A DNA stretch of 64,000 nt, taken from Linepithema humile (taxonomy: Eukaryota; Arthropoda; Insecta; Hymenoptera; Formicidae). The translations under genes and the position numbers were made by a program. The DNA lies in NCBI RefSeq assembly GCF_040581485.1, contig NC_090130.1:28993418-29057417 (forward strand), read 5' to 3'. The stretch's first letter is position 1, and each line of letters starts with the position of its first letter. Shown in pieces: positions 23,841 through 37,345 of this stretch. Below the pieces are notes generated by a model, which was not told the DNA's origin, did no database searches, and was given only the letters and a program-made list of their open reading frames with translations.

Positions 23841-26439
23841 CTTTAATTGTGCGAATTCACGAGTTTGCTAAAAAAAAGGACAAAATTCAACATTTCTTTC
23901 TGTTTGAATCAATAATTTATCAATATTAAAGTCACTTATTAGTATAAATTGCAATAAATCATACGCATAAAATGCTTGAGGCGCGCAGGAAATATCGCAA
24001 GCGAATCATGCAACAGTAAGACAAATCGATACAATAGTATTCGCTACGCCATCATGTTGCCCATCCTTCGAAGCGCATGAATCATTTATCAGCTTTAATC
24101 TCTGATCCGAACCAAAATTGTCCGCTTGACGATTCAATCTACATCCATTTAGCCGCTAACCGTCTGTGGCACTCTTATCGGGCCACGCAGGATAGGAGCG
24201 TGTTTTATCGCAGCTGGAGTCTCGCTTTACGAGTCGTGACAATCGTAAATACGGCCAAGAAACATGCGCTCGATCGGCAGAGAATTGTATCGTGAGAACC
24301 ATTCAATCGGTATGTCCAATTCACAAAACAAGGATCCGGCGCGATAAAAGTTATTTTATTTCATTAAGAAGATGATTTTATTTCGACGAGGATGCTTCAT
24401 GCTGATTGAACTGTTAATAATGATAAATTTGAATCTTTAAAAAAAAAAAAATACCTAAATGGCAATATTATGATAAATATATCAAGTTTATTCTATGTCT
24501 GCGGATTCAGGCGGTCAATTACGGGACAACTTTCTATCTTCTGATTGCGACTGAGTTCCTGGATTGAAACCAGCTCTCTGATTAGCTAAAGAGACCGCCA
24601 TTAATTTGAACAAGCTACACCTGCTACAACCGTCATTCTTACGTTATGATCGCCATATTTTGCCCCAATCGATTCCTCAAGAGTGCAATCTGTGATACAC
24701 CGTGGCGGAAGACGACGATTTCGCATTCGCGATCAGCGCCGGCACCGATTACAGATCTCGGCGTCCGCCTTGGCATACGAGATTCGTTCCTTTGCGGCGC
24801 GGTGCGGTAATCTTAAACCGAGAAAACAAGCGTTCTCGGGCACGAACTGCCGAGCGCTGTCGACCGACGGAAATGAAATACGGGTGAGAGACGAAGGCAC
24901 GAACTTAATTTAGGTTGTTACGGCCAGGCCCGCCGTATATACTCCGTGTGCGCCAAAAGAGCGCTGGCTGGTCTCACGGACGATAAGTCATTCCGACGAT
25001 AAGCCGTCCGTACGTGGGACACGAAATGGCGAAGACGCAGTTGTCCGCGGACAAGTCCGAATTAAGGCTCCATAAAGAAAAATACGCGAGCGCGCGACGC
25101 GCCACCGTTACCGCCAGAAGGGAAAAGATCTCGGCAGCAATTTTATTCTTACACAGCGGACTACTGTGTTATAAAGCATTTTGTCTTGAAGACATCATTG
25201 CCGCAAAGTGGCTGAGAAATTGCGGGCGATTATATTCGGATAATCTCAAGCGACGCGCGCATGACATACCGATTTGACGAAGTGACTTACGAGATCGTTA
25301 AAATATTGTCCGCAATTTAAATTTTCTTAATACCGGAAGAGGACAATTTTGCCATTGCTCGACGAGAATTGAAAGAAAGGCTCGGAGTTATTTCAAATTT
25401 TATTTCCGAAGAGATTTACCGCTTTGCTATGTCTTGTGGAATAGGAATTAATCAGCTTCCAGATGACTGTACTTTCTCGCATACCGAGTTATAAATATCG
25501 CCGTCAACTCTGTTACACGTTCACCGTATTTCTCTCCTGCGTGCTTCAATCTTGACGGAAATAATGAAACTTTGGCGAGATACTTTATAAGGAACTGGCG
25601 GGCCGGTCGGAAGGTGTGGTTCTTGACAGACAGCCAAACGTCTCGGTCTTATATTTGAGCCGGCGAACAGAACCCAGATTCTTCACATCCTGCGAGCCAC
25701 TTTAGTCAACGAAAGAACGTGCTGCCGCGGGAAGATTCTTATCTAGTGTTTGTCGGGACGCGGCACTCGTTAACCCTCTGATGCACTTTCGGCTCAATGT
25801 GTGCACAAGGTGCCTATAATTTTCTTATCACACGTATTAATTTGAAGATATTGACATATCGAGATCCTTATTTTACTCTTGATTGCTTTGGATGAGCGAC
25901 AATTTACTTATCGATGCGCACTTTATCATGTAGGATGTTTAGATAAGCTAAGAAGCTTATAAGCTCAATAGTCTGCTGAAGAGAACAGAGACATATCTCA
26001 TAATTTTGTCAATTGTTTCCGTTCAAATGTAGTTAATAATCAAATTTTTACTTGTATAATGTTAATATACTAATCTCCATGATTATATATTGTATTATAC
26101 AATATTAATATTCGTCATTAATCTTTTTTTGTCATGATGCGTTTATTATACAAAAAAATGTCAAATATCAAATTTTAAATCTCTCTTTAAGTCTCAATAT
26201 TACATAGCAAAAACCTCTAGTTAACTCGGAAGATACAAAATTGCGCGTCTATCTCACTTTGTGCACAAAACCCTCAATTATCTCCCGAGTGCACATTTAG
26301 ATATTAGTTAAGAATATTTCAACCAACAAAGCTGCTGCAACAGAATGACGTATCAAACGAATACGATGATTATGCCTCGTAGTCATCATCGACAATTATG
26401 AGTTTTAAGGATGCGTCATGCCGATAGGCAGGCAAGAAA

Positions 26440-26820
26440 TTCGTCCTTCTTCGAAGGTAGATCCGAGAGAGTGACGAGAGAAACGGTCGGGTTGTCCAGT
26501 GAAAGAATCAAAGAAGAAGCGTCGGTGGAATGAACTAAAGAGAAAGATGGTGGAGGGTCGAGAGGAAATCACCCCCGGGGGCACGGCATAAATCGCTATG
26601 GACAGACAACATGTTCGACTAATTACAGATCCCTGATTACCGACGGGCGCGACCGCGGCCGTCTAATAAAGAGAAAATAAATTAATAAGTCTCTAATATC
26701 GTGGTCGGTCGATCTCGCCTGTGGCCTGGGATAAAAAAGAAGTGTTTATTAATTTATTGTGATCGGGCCGCGATAAAGCCGTGACCATATAGGTACGTCG
26801 GATCAAAGGATTCGAAAATC
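26440..26820. promoter_or_regulatory. Possible cis-regulatory element
   Basis: In a G+C-richer block without coding signal there are clustered AT-core sites: CTAATTACAG, CTGATTACCG, CTAATAAAGAGAAAATAAATTAATAAG and TTTATTAATTTATTGTGATC. Such clusters are common in homeodomain- or forkhead-bound enhancers. Only the site clustering is seen; any activity is inference. Confidence 0.2.
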
Positions 26821-29800
26821 TTCCTCATTGCGACGGCTGAAACCGGATCCGCCTTCATAACCCTTTTCGATCTTCTGTCTATGTTAATGTGACTTCATCG
26901 TAGTCATATACTAAAAATTTATATCTCTTTTTTTACATTAGCGTCAAAAGTCGTGTCTTTATACATTATTGCACTCGACACTTTGACGATTTTGTCTTTA
27001 TTTATTTAATAGTATTTTTTTTTTTTCAAAATATGTAGTGTGTAATATAATTCCCAATCTCTTCTCCTGTCCTTTTAAAAAATCGGAATAAATATATTAA
27101 TATATTATATATTTTTCGAAAATAAAAAATTAAAAAATTAAAATCTTTTTATTTTACTTTAGTCAAAAGATTACATAAGCACAAATGATTTATTTCCAAT
27201 TTCACCGTTGACATATCTCAATTCACCCAATATTCGGATCAGTTATAATATTTGAAAAGCTAATCTTCTCAAATAAGTTATTCCACATCGAAGATGGACG
27301 TGTCAAAGGAACTGTTGGCAAGACTCGATCTGCCGCATGTATCGAATGGGCGGTGATGCAATTGAAAAGAGACGAGAAGAGGCCAAGGGAAAAGAAAGAG
27401 AGAGAGCGAAATAACGGAACACGATGAACTTCCGCGTGGGCCTTTCCTGAGTCGGTAAGATGACGACGACGGCAGAGACGTTTGCTCGTCTCCGTGCCGA
27501 TTTATTTTCACAACGGCAAAGATCTAACTAGAGTTACCTGACGCAGCAGCCAAGATCCCCAGTGAACTATAGTAAAACCGGATCCCAGGTGTGTTCGCGG
27601 GGGCGTTTTCACGGACAATTAAAGCGGCCTCAAAGGCTCGGAACGCCTTCGCGAAACGAACTTAATCAACATCGTCTAGAGTTAATCGAATTCATCATTT
27701 CTACACGTCTATCCGTTACAAACGTATATAATTTTTGGATATCTATAAATATCATATGTGACCGTAGTATTTTTCACAAAATTTTTTACAAAAATTAGAT
27801 TTTTTTTAGATAATAATATATATTTACGTAAAATGATATTTTTATTGATTTTCTGTTGTGAGAATTGTCAGAATTTTGCATTTATACCTTCCAGATTTTT
27901 GGTGTAAACCATAATCTAATATGTATAATTGATAGTAATTCTATAAAATATGTATAATTTTATACTATTAAATATTCTAGATATTAAATAAAATAATTAT
28001 GCACCGGAATGTTATATACTTTCACCAATTTTGACTTATAATTTATGCCATCAATCTGCTCAAATGCGACTAGGTATAATTTTTATGGAATTAAAAATAA
28101 TAGAATTAACATTCAAATATGTAGCAACAGTGAATTGCACTCTGATTCGTCTTGCCACGATGTCCTGAAAAAAGAACATAACGCGCAATTCATTATGCGT
28201 AAAACCTTAACGACATTATTAGGACAAGATCGTTAGAGTTTAATTATATTATCGCACAAGTATTATTAGATCGCCGTCTGCGAACGAGATGTGGACTCGG
28301 TTTCTTAATAAGCGCAATCGACGCATTGGTAGGAGACGGCGTCTCTCTCAAAGACACCGATGTCGCATCGTTAGCGGATCGGAAACGCGCTCGATCTTAA
28401 CGATTAAGCGAATATCGAAGTTATCGCAACGAGGAGAAAGATACCTTGCGAGAGATTGAAAACGCGTCGTCAGCGCAACGCAATTCTATTAAAGTAATAG
28501 CAGGCGCCACAACGCAGCAACAAATTTCTTATGGGCGACATAAGTCGGTCCGTAAGTCGAAGTAGTTACACTGTTTAACCAATTAGCGGAACACAACCGG
28601 TTTTCAGGTACACTGAAGAAAAACTGCGATCTCCTTTCAGCATTGGCGTTATAGCCGCACGCCCTGATATCTGTCAGCTGAACAAGTGAGCATCTCTGCT
28701 TTTCGAATCGATCGATCGAATAAGATATAAAAAATCAATTAGAAAGGTCACAATTAGACAATTTGAAAAATCATCACTTTAAAGGACACTTGTACTTGTA
28801 AAGTAGCTTGATAAAACTTAACCACGCAACATTACCTATCTTTAAATGATATTCAATAATGCCTTGAATGCAAATGTTGAGAATAACACGAGATATGATT
28901 ATAATAATGTTGCATTCAAATAGAAAAGACAAAATAAAACTTAAAAAATCAAATTAGATATCCAAAATCCATCTTTTCTGTCTCTTTCATCTTCTTTTTT
29001 ACATAATGTCAAACACCTGTATTATGGATTTTATCAGTACTTCAACTTTATCATTAATTATGTAATTTATTATTTTAATGAACCAAATCTTGCCTTAATG
29101 TCGTAAATCATATAGCAAAATGATGTCAGGCAGAAACGTTTGTTATTTGTAAGCTATTTTTATAATATAATACAAATTCTATCGCACGGAAATCTGGCGT
29201 TTCGGCTTTTTACGCACCCTAATTTGATTGTTCGTTTAATTAGAGCTGAGTCTTTATATATTTTCAAATTTTTAAACTTAAAAAATTTTCCTCTTTTTGA
29301 ATACAGCGTCTTAGCATAGCAATTAAATAAACATAAAATAAAGATGTCAGATATGAGACGACTTTGAAACGTCGGAACACTGACGTTTTCGTCCTAGGCG
29401 AACTTATCCGAGCCATTTTCTGCGAAACTGCCTCGTTCGCACACAAATTACGACAGTCATACTAGCGGAACCAGCAAGAACGTCGCTGAAAGAATCCGGC
29501 TGGCGTCATGAGAAAATAAAATTCAGAGAGACGCAAGTAACGCTACTTTGAGACAAAGTTACTCGAGAACTGGAAGAAGCAGTAAAACTTCCTCGAGATT
29601 TTGCGTATAAATCTTTTATTATGCATGCGATGTAAGAAGAATTTAATAAGTTTGTTAAAATATGTTGTATCAACATTTTGCATCTTTATAATCTTATATG
29701 TTGCTGCAACTTTTAAAATAAATAACTATAATTTTTACGGAAATTGTTATTTCTATTTTTTCCTTTCAGTTAGAAAAATAACAAACTTTCTATCAAATTT

Positions 29801-31490
29801 AGTCTGCCAAGTAAAAATTATACACTCACATATTCGATTAGACATATTGTTGCTATCCTAAGTAAAATCCTCCACCTACATAAAATCTTTTGATACACGG
29901 AGGAATCATCATGTATGGAAAAAGATTACGCAAATGCGTCATAAGATTAAATAAGAATGCGGATTTGTCCGCGTGGCTTGCTATTCATATGCTAAAATGA
30001 CATTCGGAATCGATACACCCAGACGATGACGAATACGGGCGTGTCGGATCCGATCGAAAACCATGACCGCGACAGATTCGTCGATCATGACTTTATTTTC
30101 CAGTGCACACTGATCGACGCACTTGTCAGGAAGAATAAGCCCCTTTCATAAAAAACTAAATTCTTCAAGTGAAGACACGCGGGCACTTTGGGACCACTTC
30201 TAAAGTTCAAGTCGACACGGCGACGCTGATGCAGGCGCGTCGGTTATCAACGTAAAAGCAGACGTATATCAAACATGATTCATCGATCTCATGGTTGCAG
30301 CTATCAAAAAAGCTCGACTATTTGCAGTGTAAAACAAAACTTTATTCGTCGTTTAATTTCAAGCACATTGAACTTTGACAGAATTAATTACTGAGACATT
30401 TCATACTAAAAATACCTTTTTACATATAAAAGAATTTTATATATTTACTCTTTTAACATTAAATATGCTAATTAAATCTTTGAACTGCTTTTATTTCATT
30501 AAGCTCAACTTAAAATTTAAACATACAATCCTGTGCATTCTATTTGCATTTTTCTTAACTGATAAAAACTCTTTAATTTTTAAGTGGTTTTAAAAACTGT
30601 TATTATCTTGCTTTTAATGTCACAGCACAATAAATCTAGTTTCTATAGTGCATTCGCAAAACTGGCATGTCCATTTTTGCGACACGACACAAAATTAATC
30701 AAGCTACGCATTTAACTTGAAGTTGTAAACGCTGTTTATATAAAAAATACATTGTAATATAACAGCTGTTAACGAGGAATTTTGCATTATCTTTTACGAC
30801 ACAATGTAACACGAAACATTTTGACCTCGGTGTATTAAACTGAAAAAAATCAATTCTTTTTTATTCACGCTATGAAAGGTGGCGCCAAGAAATCTACAGA
30901 TACGAATCGACTAACGTCAAATAAAGTTCTTCCCTCATTAGGCGCATCGGAGACAGGACAATGTGGCGTAGCGTTTAAGATAAAGTCCCACTAAATAATG
31001 ACAGGAAATGAAGGCGCTAACGTGTTTGCGCGGGCGCGCGTGTGTATCGCGCAGTACACGACGCTTCCACGACAATAGAACTCTTGTGCAAGACGTGTGG
31101 GTGTACTGTCGTACGCTTATTTCGCGAGAACAGCGCGAAATCCCTTGTTTACAGCCACGTGGCCTGGGACAAGTGTCCTCGCGTAGTAGTTTTGCCGCAT
31201 CAATTTTCGTTTCTCCAGCAATTATTTTTCTCTTTATTTTAGTTCTCAATATCATCAAAACTCGAACAAAGCATGATAATATGAAAAAACAAGTTTATAA
31301 TTCTCTACGTTAAAAAAATTAATCTCAAATAAAGATTTAAAGCATTCGTATGAGAATGTATCTTTTTAGCTTGTATAATGTGAACAAAAGAAAACAGAAA
31401 AATTGTCATTTTATATTACAATCCTTCCTCTATAAAAAGGCATGAACAATTGATACTCGAATGTATCGAATCTCTTGAAAGTCTCGAAGT

Positions 31491-31835
31491 GTACTGTTGC
31501 CGCTTTTCCGCGACGCTGATTAGTTATCTCGATTATTCTGACAGTTTAATAGTTTGACAACGAAGGTTATTTTGACGGTTATTTAAAACTTTAAAAATTA
31601 AATTAAAATATTTAGATTTTATAATTATTAAATTATTATAGCGCGCGCCTGTATTGTTCTAGTAAATTTAAAAAAGGCTGGAAGATTTTCATTATTGCCT
31701 CTTTTCCGCGATACTAATTGGTTATCTCATTGCGCGTTACTTCATGCTGTCGAGCGATTGTCATTGCGAAAGTTGCATACTTTGACAGTTTATTTTGAAA
31801 AGATTAGTACAAGTATTTTTTTTATTACTTTTGTG
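31491..31835. repeat. Diverged direct repeats before the zinc-finger locus
   Basis: Two copies of a block reading GC(C/CT)TTTTCCGCGA(C/T)(G/A)CT followed by a GTTATCTC segment begin near 31500 and near 31697. Each is followed within about 30-90 bases by TGACAGTTTA. They lie directly before the homology start of the first duplicated zinc-finger unit. Confidence 0.5.
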
Positions 31836-33130
31836 TTTTATAAAAAATATTCAAAGTGTCTTCTTTGAGTCTTGATACATTTCCAAATTCTTTATTTAAA
31901 TCTTTTCTAAAGTATGTCAAAGACGCAACTTTATTAGTTTAATACGAATGCTCACTAGAAATTCGGCCCAATTATTTATTTTCGAATATTATTCTACACT
32001 ATACATTTCTATAGTTTAAGAACATAATCATAAGTTTAAGTAATTTTTACACATTTTTACACGCGAATAACAGGACTTGTGTTAAATAACGCTATGTACA
32101 GTGCTACAAATTACGACAATAATGATAGTATAATAATATACAAATAATAGTGATATTATAATATTATTTTTATTAAACATATTTGTTATAATATATAATT
32201 CTTTGTAACTAAGAAGCTAAATAGTGCGCGCAGTGCGCGCTTGTGTGTCTAGTTTAATTAAATTACTTTTAGTTCATTTTTCTATAACGAAACCTATCAA
32301 AATCCTTGCATTCACTCAATATATTCTATATTATTAAGAAATACCGGAATTATTTTTGTACGCAGATGAACAACTGTCAAAGTGTGTTTTAACAATAATA
32401 TTCAAACATATAAAATATTAAATATCCCCCATTTAATGCGAGAATTTAAGATTAAATGTAAAGCATATTAAAAACTATTATAATTGAGTAAATAAGAATG
32501 GAAAATGTAATACGAAATTTAAATCAATAATTCGAGGCATTTTATAAAGAAAAGTCAACATTGATAATGCCATTCTGAAAATAAATCAGGTGGATAAATG
32601 CACATAATAATTTTTTATGCAATCATATCTATTGAGCCAATCATATCTATTTATTTCTGCAATCAGTATGTCAATTGCATTTATGCAGTATAAATAATTC
32701 GAAAAAACATGCGTTTTTTTATATAGCTATATTAATTTCTTTGATATAGCCATAATTTGAAAGTAGTTTTATTTGATACACATAGATAATATATTATTTG
32801 TGCATTATTTCTCACAAAACCGTGCATATTCGTGTAGGATACGTTGTAACTGTCTTTCGCTGAGATGTTATTACTATACATACTCGACACAAGATGTCAC
32901 CGCGTGTTTTGATAATTGTTAGCTAGATTTGGTCGACGTATCAATATTTACATTTAAATGAAAAATTATTCGTCTTTTTTTGTCCTCTTTTATACTTTTC
33001 GACAGAAAGATTCTTGTGTCGTATTCAGTTACACGCGTTCAGTCACTTCAAACGTACATACATAATGTCGCTACCTATTGCAGATTAAAAGCATAACGAC
33101 AAATTGAAAAATACGCAAGAAACATATGAT

Positions 33131-34306
33131 ATGGTTGGTTCATCAGAACGTGTTTCATCACTTGAAACAGACACAATGTCTATTTCACTAAGTATTGCAA
33201 CTGAAAAACATGTGTGGAAATATTATGTGAAACTGGATTCGGATTTTGAAGCAAAGTGCAGGTTTTGCAATGACGAATACATTTATATAAGATTTAGTAA
33301 CTTTAAACGACATATAGTAACGCATGAAACAATTTGGAAATACCAAGAAGAGTTAAGACCATTAGAAGAGCTATTGATGTATTTTAAGTATTTAAACATG
33401 TCATATTCACAATGTTTTATCTGTGATAGACGTGTTCAGTCTACATTCAAATCTATAACAGAACACTTGAAGTCGCATTCTGACGAAGAACAGAAGAATC
33501 ATATACTTCGCAATTGGCTATGGAAATATTGGACAAAAAAAAATGATTTTGTGGTGGAGTGTAATTATTGTCATATGAATATACCTCTTTCTATTGATGA
33601 TTTTTTGGATAATCATATAAAAATGAAACATAAGGACAAATTGAAAAAAATTCAAGAAACACATGACACAGTTGGTTCGTCGGAACGTGTTTCATCACTT
33701 GAAACAGACACAATATCTATTTCATTAAGTATTGCAACTGAAAAACATGTGTGGGATTATTTTGTGAAACTGGATTCGGATTTTGAAGCAAAGTGCAGGT
33801 TTTGCAATGACGAATACATTTATATAAGATTTAGTAACTTTAAACGACATATAGTAACGCATGAAACAATTTGGAAATACCAAGAAGAGTTAAGACCATT
33901 AGAAGAGCTATTGATGTATTTTAAGTATTTAAACATGTCATATTCACAATGTTTTATCTGTGATAGACGTGTTCAGTCTACATTCAAATCTATAACAGAA
34001 CACTTGAAGTCGCATTCTGACGAAGAACAGAAGAATCATATACTTCGCAATTGGCTATGGAAATATTGGACAAAAAAAGATGATTTTGTGGTGGAGTGTA
34101 ATTATTGTCATATGAATATACCTCTTTCTATTGATGATTTTTTGGATAATCATATAAAAACGAAACACAAGGACAAATTGACAAATATACAAGAAACACA
34201 TGACACAGTTGGTTCGTCGGAACGTGTTTCATCTCTTGAAACAGACACTATTACGTTACTTAGAGATTACTTTACAAATTTTTCATACTTTAACTCATTT
34301 GCGTGA
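33131..34306 (+). CDS. BED-like zinc-finger repeat protein, two-unit copy
   Basis: The frame from the first ATG (33131) is 391 residues. It contains two near-identical units of 179 residues (537 bp). Each unit holds three zinc-binding modules preceded by aromatic residues: VWKYYVKLD...CRFC...HIVTH, YSQCFIC...HLKSH, and LWKYWTKK...CNYC...HIKMKH. The pattern Cys-x2-Cys then His-x3/4-His after a Trp/Tyr-rich start is that of BED fingers, found in transposase-derived and chromatin-associated DNA-binding proteins. The frame is open back to 33089 but a stop precedes it, and no acceptor gives an open join, so an unspliced ATG start is preferred. The tail after residue about 355 diverges into a decayed third unit. 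No transposase catalytic domain is present. Two AATAAA-type signals follow (34495-34500 and near 34545). DNA binding is likely; the target and role are unknown. Confidence 0.7.
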   Translation: MVGSSERVSSLETDTMSISLSIATEKHVWKYYVKLDSDFEAKCRFCNDEYIYIRFSNFKRHIVTHETIWKYQEELRPLEELLMYFKYLNMSYSQCFICDRRVQSTFKSITEHLKSHSDEEQKNHILRNWLWKYWTKKNDFVVECNYCHMNIPLSIDDFLDNHIKMKHKDKLKKIQETHDTVGSSERVSSLETDTISISLSIATEKHVWDYFVKLDSDFEAKCRFCNDEYIYIRFSNFKRHIVTHETIWKYQEELRPLEELLMYFKYLNMSYSQCFICDRRVQSTFKSITEHLKSHSDEEQKNHILRNWLWKYWTKKDDFVVECNYCHMNIPLSIDDFLDNHIKTKHKDKLTNIQETHDTVGSSERVSSLETDTITLLRDYFTNFSYFNSFA

Positions 34307-34555
34307 AATGTATTATTTGTGATGAGAATGTTTTATTCTTATCTACAAGTTTAGAAGATCACTTACGTTCGCATTTTAAAAAACATACATATCAGAGTTA
34401 GTTATGGGAATATGTACCAAAAGTAATGATTTTGTAATATAGTATAATATTTGTCACAGAAACATCTGTTGCTATTAGAACTTTAAATGACCATAATAAA
34501 GATGAACATCATTTGACATTATTTAACAAGCCAACTAAACTAAATAAAAAATAGC
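34300..34555 (+). pseudogene. Decayed extra BED-like unit behind the two-unit gene
   Basis: One frame shift past the stop, the plus strand reads CIICDENVLF, then a Leu-rich piece ending EDHLRSHF, then LWEYVPKSNDFV, and finally YNICHRNI with a DHNKDEH ending. This follows modules two and three of the intact unit in order, with two internal stops and one Cys changed to Tyr. The same decay is present in the second copy at 37900-38220, so it predates the segmental duplication. Confidence 0.75.
34495..34500 (+). terminator. Candidate poly(A) signal
   Basis: AATAAA about 190 bases after the stop of the two-unit zinc-finger gene. The second copy keeps the same hexamer in the corresponding place (near 38160). 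Confidence 0.35.
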
Positions 34556-35601
34556 AGTAAGTTTTATTGATATTATTGTTAATATTATTATGTATATTTA
34601 ATTTTCCATCTTTTTCAAATCGCGTTTAATTTATTAAATATATACAATATAATAATGATAGCAAAAACTAGACAATTTATTTTTCATGTAAATATTAAAA
34701 ATGTTTATATAGATTTATCCAGAAATTGACAATGGGAATGATGGTTTTCAAGTAGCATCACCAGCAACCATCAACCAGTAACAAAGACAGTCTTGATTTT
34801 AACAATTTCAATTTATTAAAAGATGGACACAAGAGAAGTGTCGTATACTTGAGTGGTAGTATACTCGTATATAGTTTTGACGTATAATTATCTTTTTTAT
34901 ATTTATGAAGTTATAAATATAATTTTAAATATATGTTTTATAGAAAACAAAGTTGCATTTTTTAAATTTATTAACTGTAATTATAAACTGTAATTATTAT
35001 GCACTTTGTTTTAAATTTATAAATAATGTTTAAAATAATGTTTTTTAAATTTATAAATAATGTTTATAAATTTATAAACTGAAACAATTAAATGAAATAA
35101 TAAAAGTACCGACAATTTATATTATAATTTAATTTCAAATATTTAATTTTTGCATGTTTTTTTAATAAATATAATATATTAATTGTCGATGAAATACATT
35201 AATTTTAATTTTAAAATTGTATTTGTTAGAGAAATGTTAATGTGATATATGATGCATTCATCATAATACAAATAAATTTATCACAAAAAAATGTGTCATT
35301 TTATTATTTGAGGATAGAATATTGTAGGAATTGTTTGCTTTTACATCAGTTACGTGGCATTTTGCATCATTGTGTGATATTGTACTTATAAAATATTCGA
35401 GATACTTAGCATATTTAAGAAAATAATTACAATATTTATAGTATTTGTAATTATTAATTATTCCCAACCTAAATCTAATTCTTATAATTATTTCAAACAT
35501 TTTTAAAAGTTAAAAAATTTTATTTAATTAAAAATTATAAAATTTTTATTTAATTATAACTGTTTTGTTAAAGATTTGCTTTAAAGATGAATAAAAACTT
35601 T

Positions 35602-35812
35602 TGTGAGCAGGTAAGCGAAGGGTGGGCAATAAGAGTAAACGCTTCAAGTAGTATAGTGATTGCACACACGTTTTTATTATACAGAGACTGACTCTATCGA
35701 GAGACACAAACAAGAGAGAGGGTTACTCACTAACTAAATGAATATATAGAGGGGACAACGCGATTGACAAAACACGGATCGTCTAAGGTAGCGGAACCCG
35801 CGAATTTCAACA
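35602..35812. mobile_element. Solo LTR with 5 bp target duplication
   Basis: A 211 bp segment starts TGTGAGCAGG and ends TTTCAACA, so it has the TG...CA ends of a retroviral-type LTR. It is flanked on both sides by ACTTT (35597-35601 and 35813-35817). The corresponding place at 39232-39236, between the second copy and the third partial copy, has a single ACTTT and no insertion, giving an empty site inside the same window. No internal retrotransposon sequence remains, so this is a solo LTR left by recombination between two LTRs. The family (Ty3, BEL or copia type) cannot be told. Confidence 0.85.
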
Positions 35813-37345
35813 ACTTTAATGCTTGCAATAATTATTTCAAAATATAAATTATTTTGCGTAGCAAATCTATAATTTGTGTTAGTAATTTTGTAGTGATTTA
35901 AGTTAGTAGTCTATTACATTTAAAAGAGTAATCAAACGCTATAGGTTCTTTTGCTTAAATAGTTTCATTAAATTTTACACGTGATTGATACAGCTTTCAG
36001 TTAGTGCATGTATTTTTTCATGTTTTTCAGAAAATATTTAAAGTGTTTTTTTTGGATCTTGATATATTATCGAATTCTTTGTTTAAATGCTTTCTTGATT
36101 CTGTCAAAAACGTAACTCTATTAATTTAATATAAATGCTCGTCGTGGTCCAATTATTTATTTTAGAATTATTCTATACTATACGTTTATGTAATAATTTA
36201 ATCACAAGTTTTATTAATTTTTACACATTTTTACACGCAAATAACAGGACTTGTGTTAAATAACGCTATGTATAGTGCTACAAATTACGACAATAATGAT
36301 AGTATAATAATATACAAATAATAGTGATATTATAATATTATTTTTATTAAACATATTCGTTATAATATATAATTCTACGTAACTAAGAAGCTAAATAGTG
36401 CGCGCAGTACGCGCTTGTGTGTCCAGTTTAATTAAATTACTTTTAGTCCTTTTCTCTATAACGAAATCTAAACCCTTGCATTCACTCAATATATTCTATA
36501 TTATTAAGAAATGCCGGAATTATTTTTGTACGCAGACGAACAACTGTCAAAGTGTGTTTTAACAATAATATTCAAACATATAAAATATTAAATATCCCCC
36601 ATTTAATGCGAGAATTTAAGATTAAATGTAAAGCATATTAAAAACTATTATAATTGAGTAAATAAGAATGGAAAATGTAATACGAAATTTAAATCAATAA
36701 TTCGAGGCATTTTATAAAGAAAAGTCAACATTGATAATGCCATTCTGAAAATAAATCAGGTGGATAAATGCACATAATAATTTTTTATGCAATCATATCT
36801 ATTGAGCCAATCATATCTATTTATTTCTGCAATCAGTATGTCAATTGCATTTATGCAGTATAAATAATTCGAAAAAACATGCGTTTTTTTATATAGCTAT
36901 ATTAATTTCTTTGATATAGCCATAATTTGAAAGTAGTTTTATTTGATACACATAGATAATATATTATTTGTGCATTATTTCTCACAAAACCGTGCATATT
37001 CGTGTAGGATACGTTGTAACTGTCTTTCGCTGAGATGTTATTACTATACATACTCGACACAAGATGTCACCGCGTGTTTTGATAATTGTTAGCTAGATTT
37101 GGTCGACGTATCAATATTTACATTTAAATGAAAAATTATTCGTCTTTTTTTGTCCTCTTTTATACTTTTCGACAGAAAGATTCTTGTGTCGTATTCAGTT
37201 ATACGCGTTCAGTCACTTCAAACGTACATACATAATGTCGCTACCTATTGCAGATTAAAAGCATAACGACAAATTGAAAAATACGCAAGAAACATATGAT
37301 ACGGTTGGTTCATCAGAACGTGTTTCATCACTTGAAACAGACACA

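Larger units (their letters stand above)
20093..31490. other. Long intergenic stretch, no supported gene
   Basis: A perfect 17-base palindrome (20095-20111) follows the metalloproteinase stop. Triplet repeats lie at 20771-20852. G+C-rich blocks occur at 20380-20660, 22890-23310, 24680-25280, 26440-26800 and 30940-31240. Open frames in them (for example 22892-23281 minus, 24077-24295 plus, 25014-25277 plus) have no recognisable domain, and several are open on both strands. A field of degenerate CATAAAT-type units lies at 23680-23840. The remaining sequence is AT-rich. Confidence 0.4.
31836..35596 (+). repeat. Tandem segmental duplication, unit A
   Basis: From about 31836 to 35596 this matches 36040-39231 almost base for base around the coding part. 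The offset of corresponding points is about 4170 bases, explained by one extra 537 bp coding repeat and the LTR insertion in this copy. The first 250 bases are more diverged than the rest. The unit carries the two-unit BED-like gene, its 1.2 kb upstream DNA and its decayed 3' units. Confidence 0.9.

Noticed and set aside
35261..35500. 79-codon minus-strand frame that is also open in the second copy (38896-39102)
   Set aside because: Conservation is explained by the recent segmental duplication; the start is missing in the second copy and composition is AT-driven.
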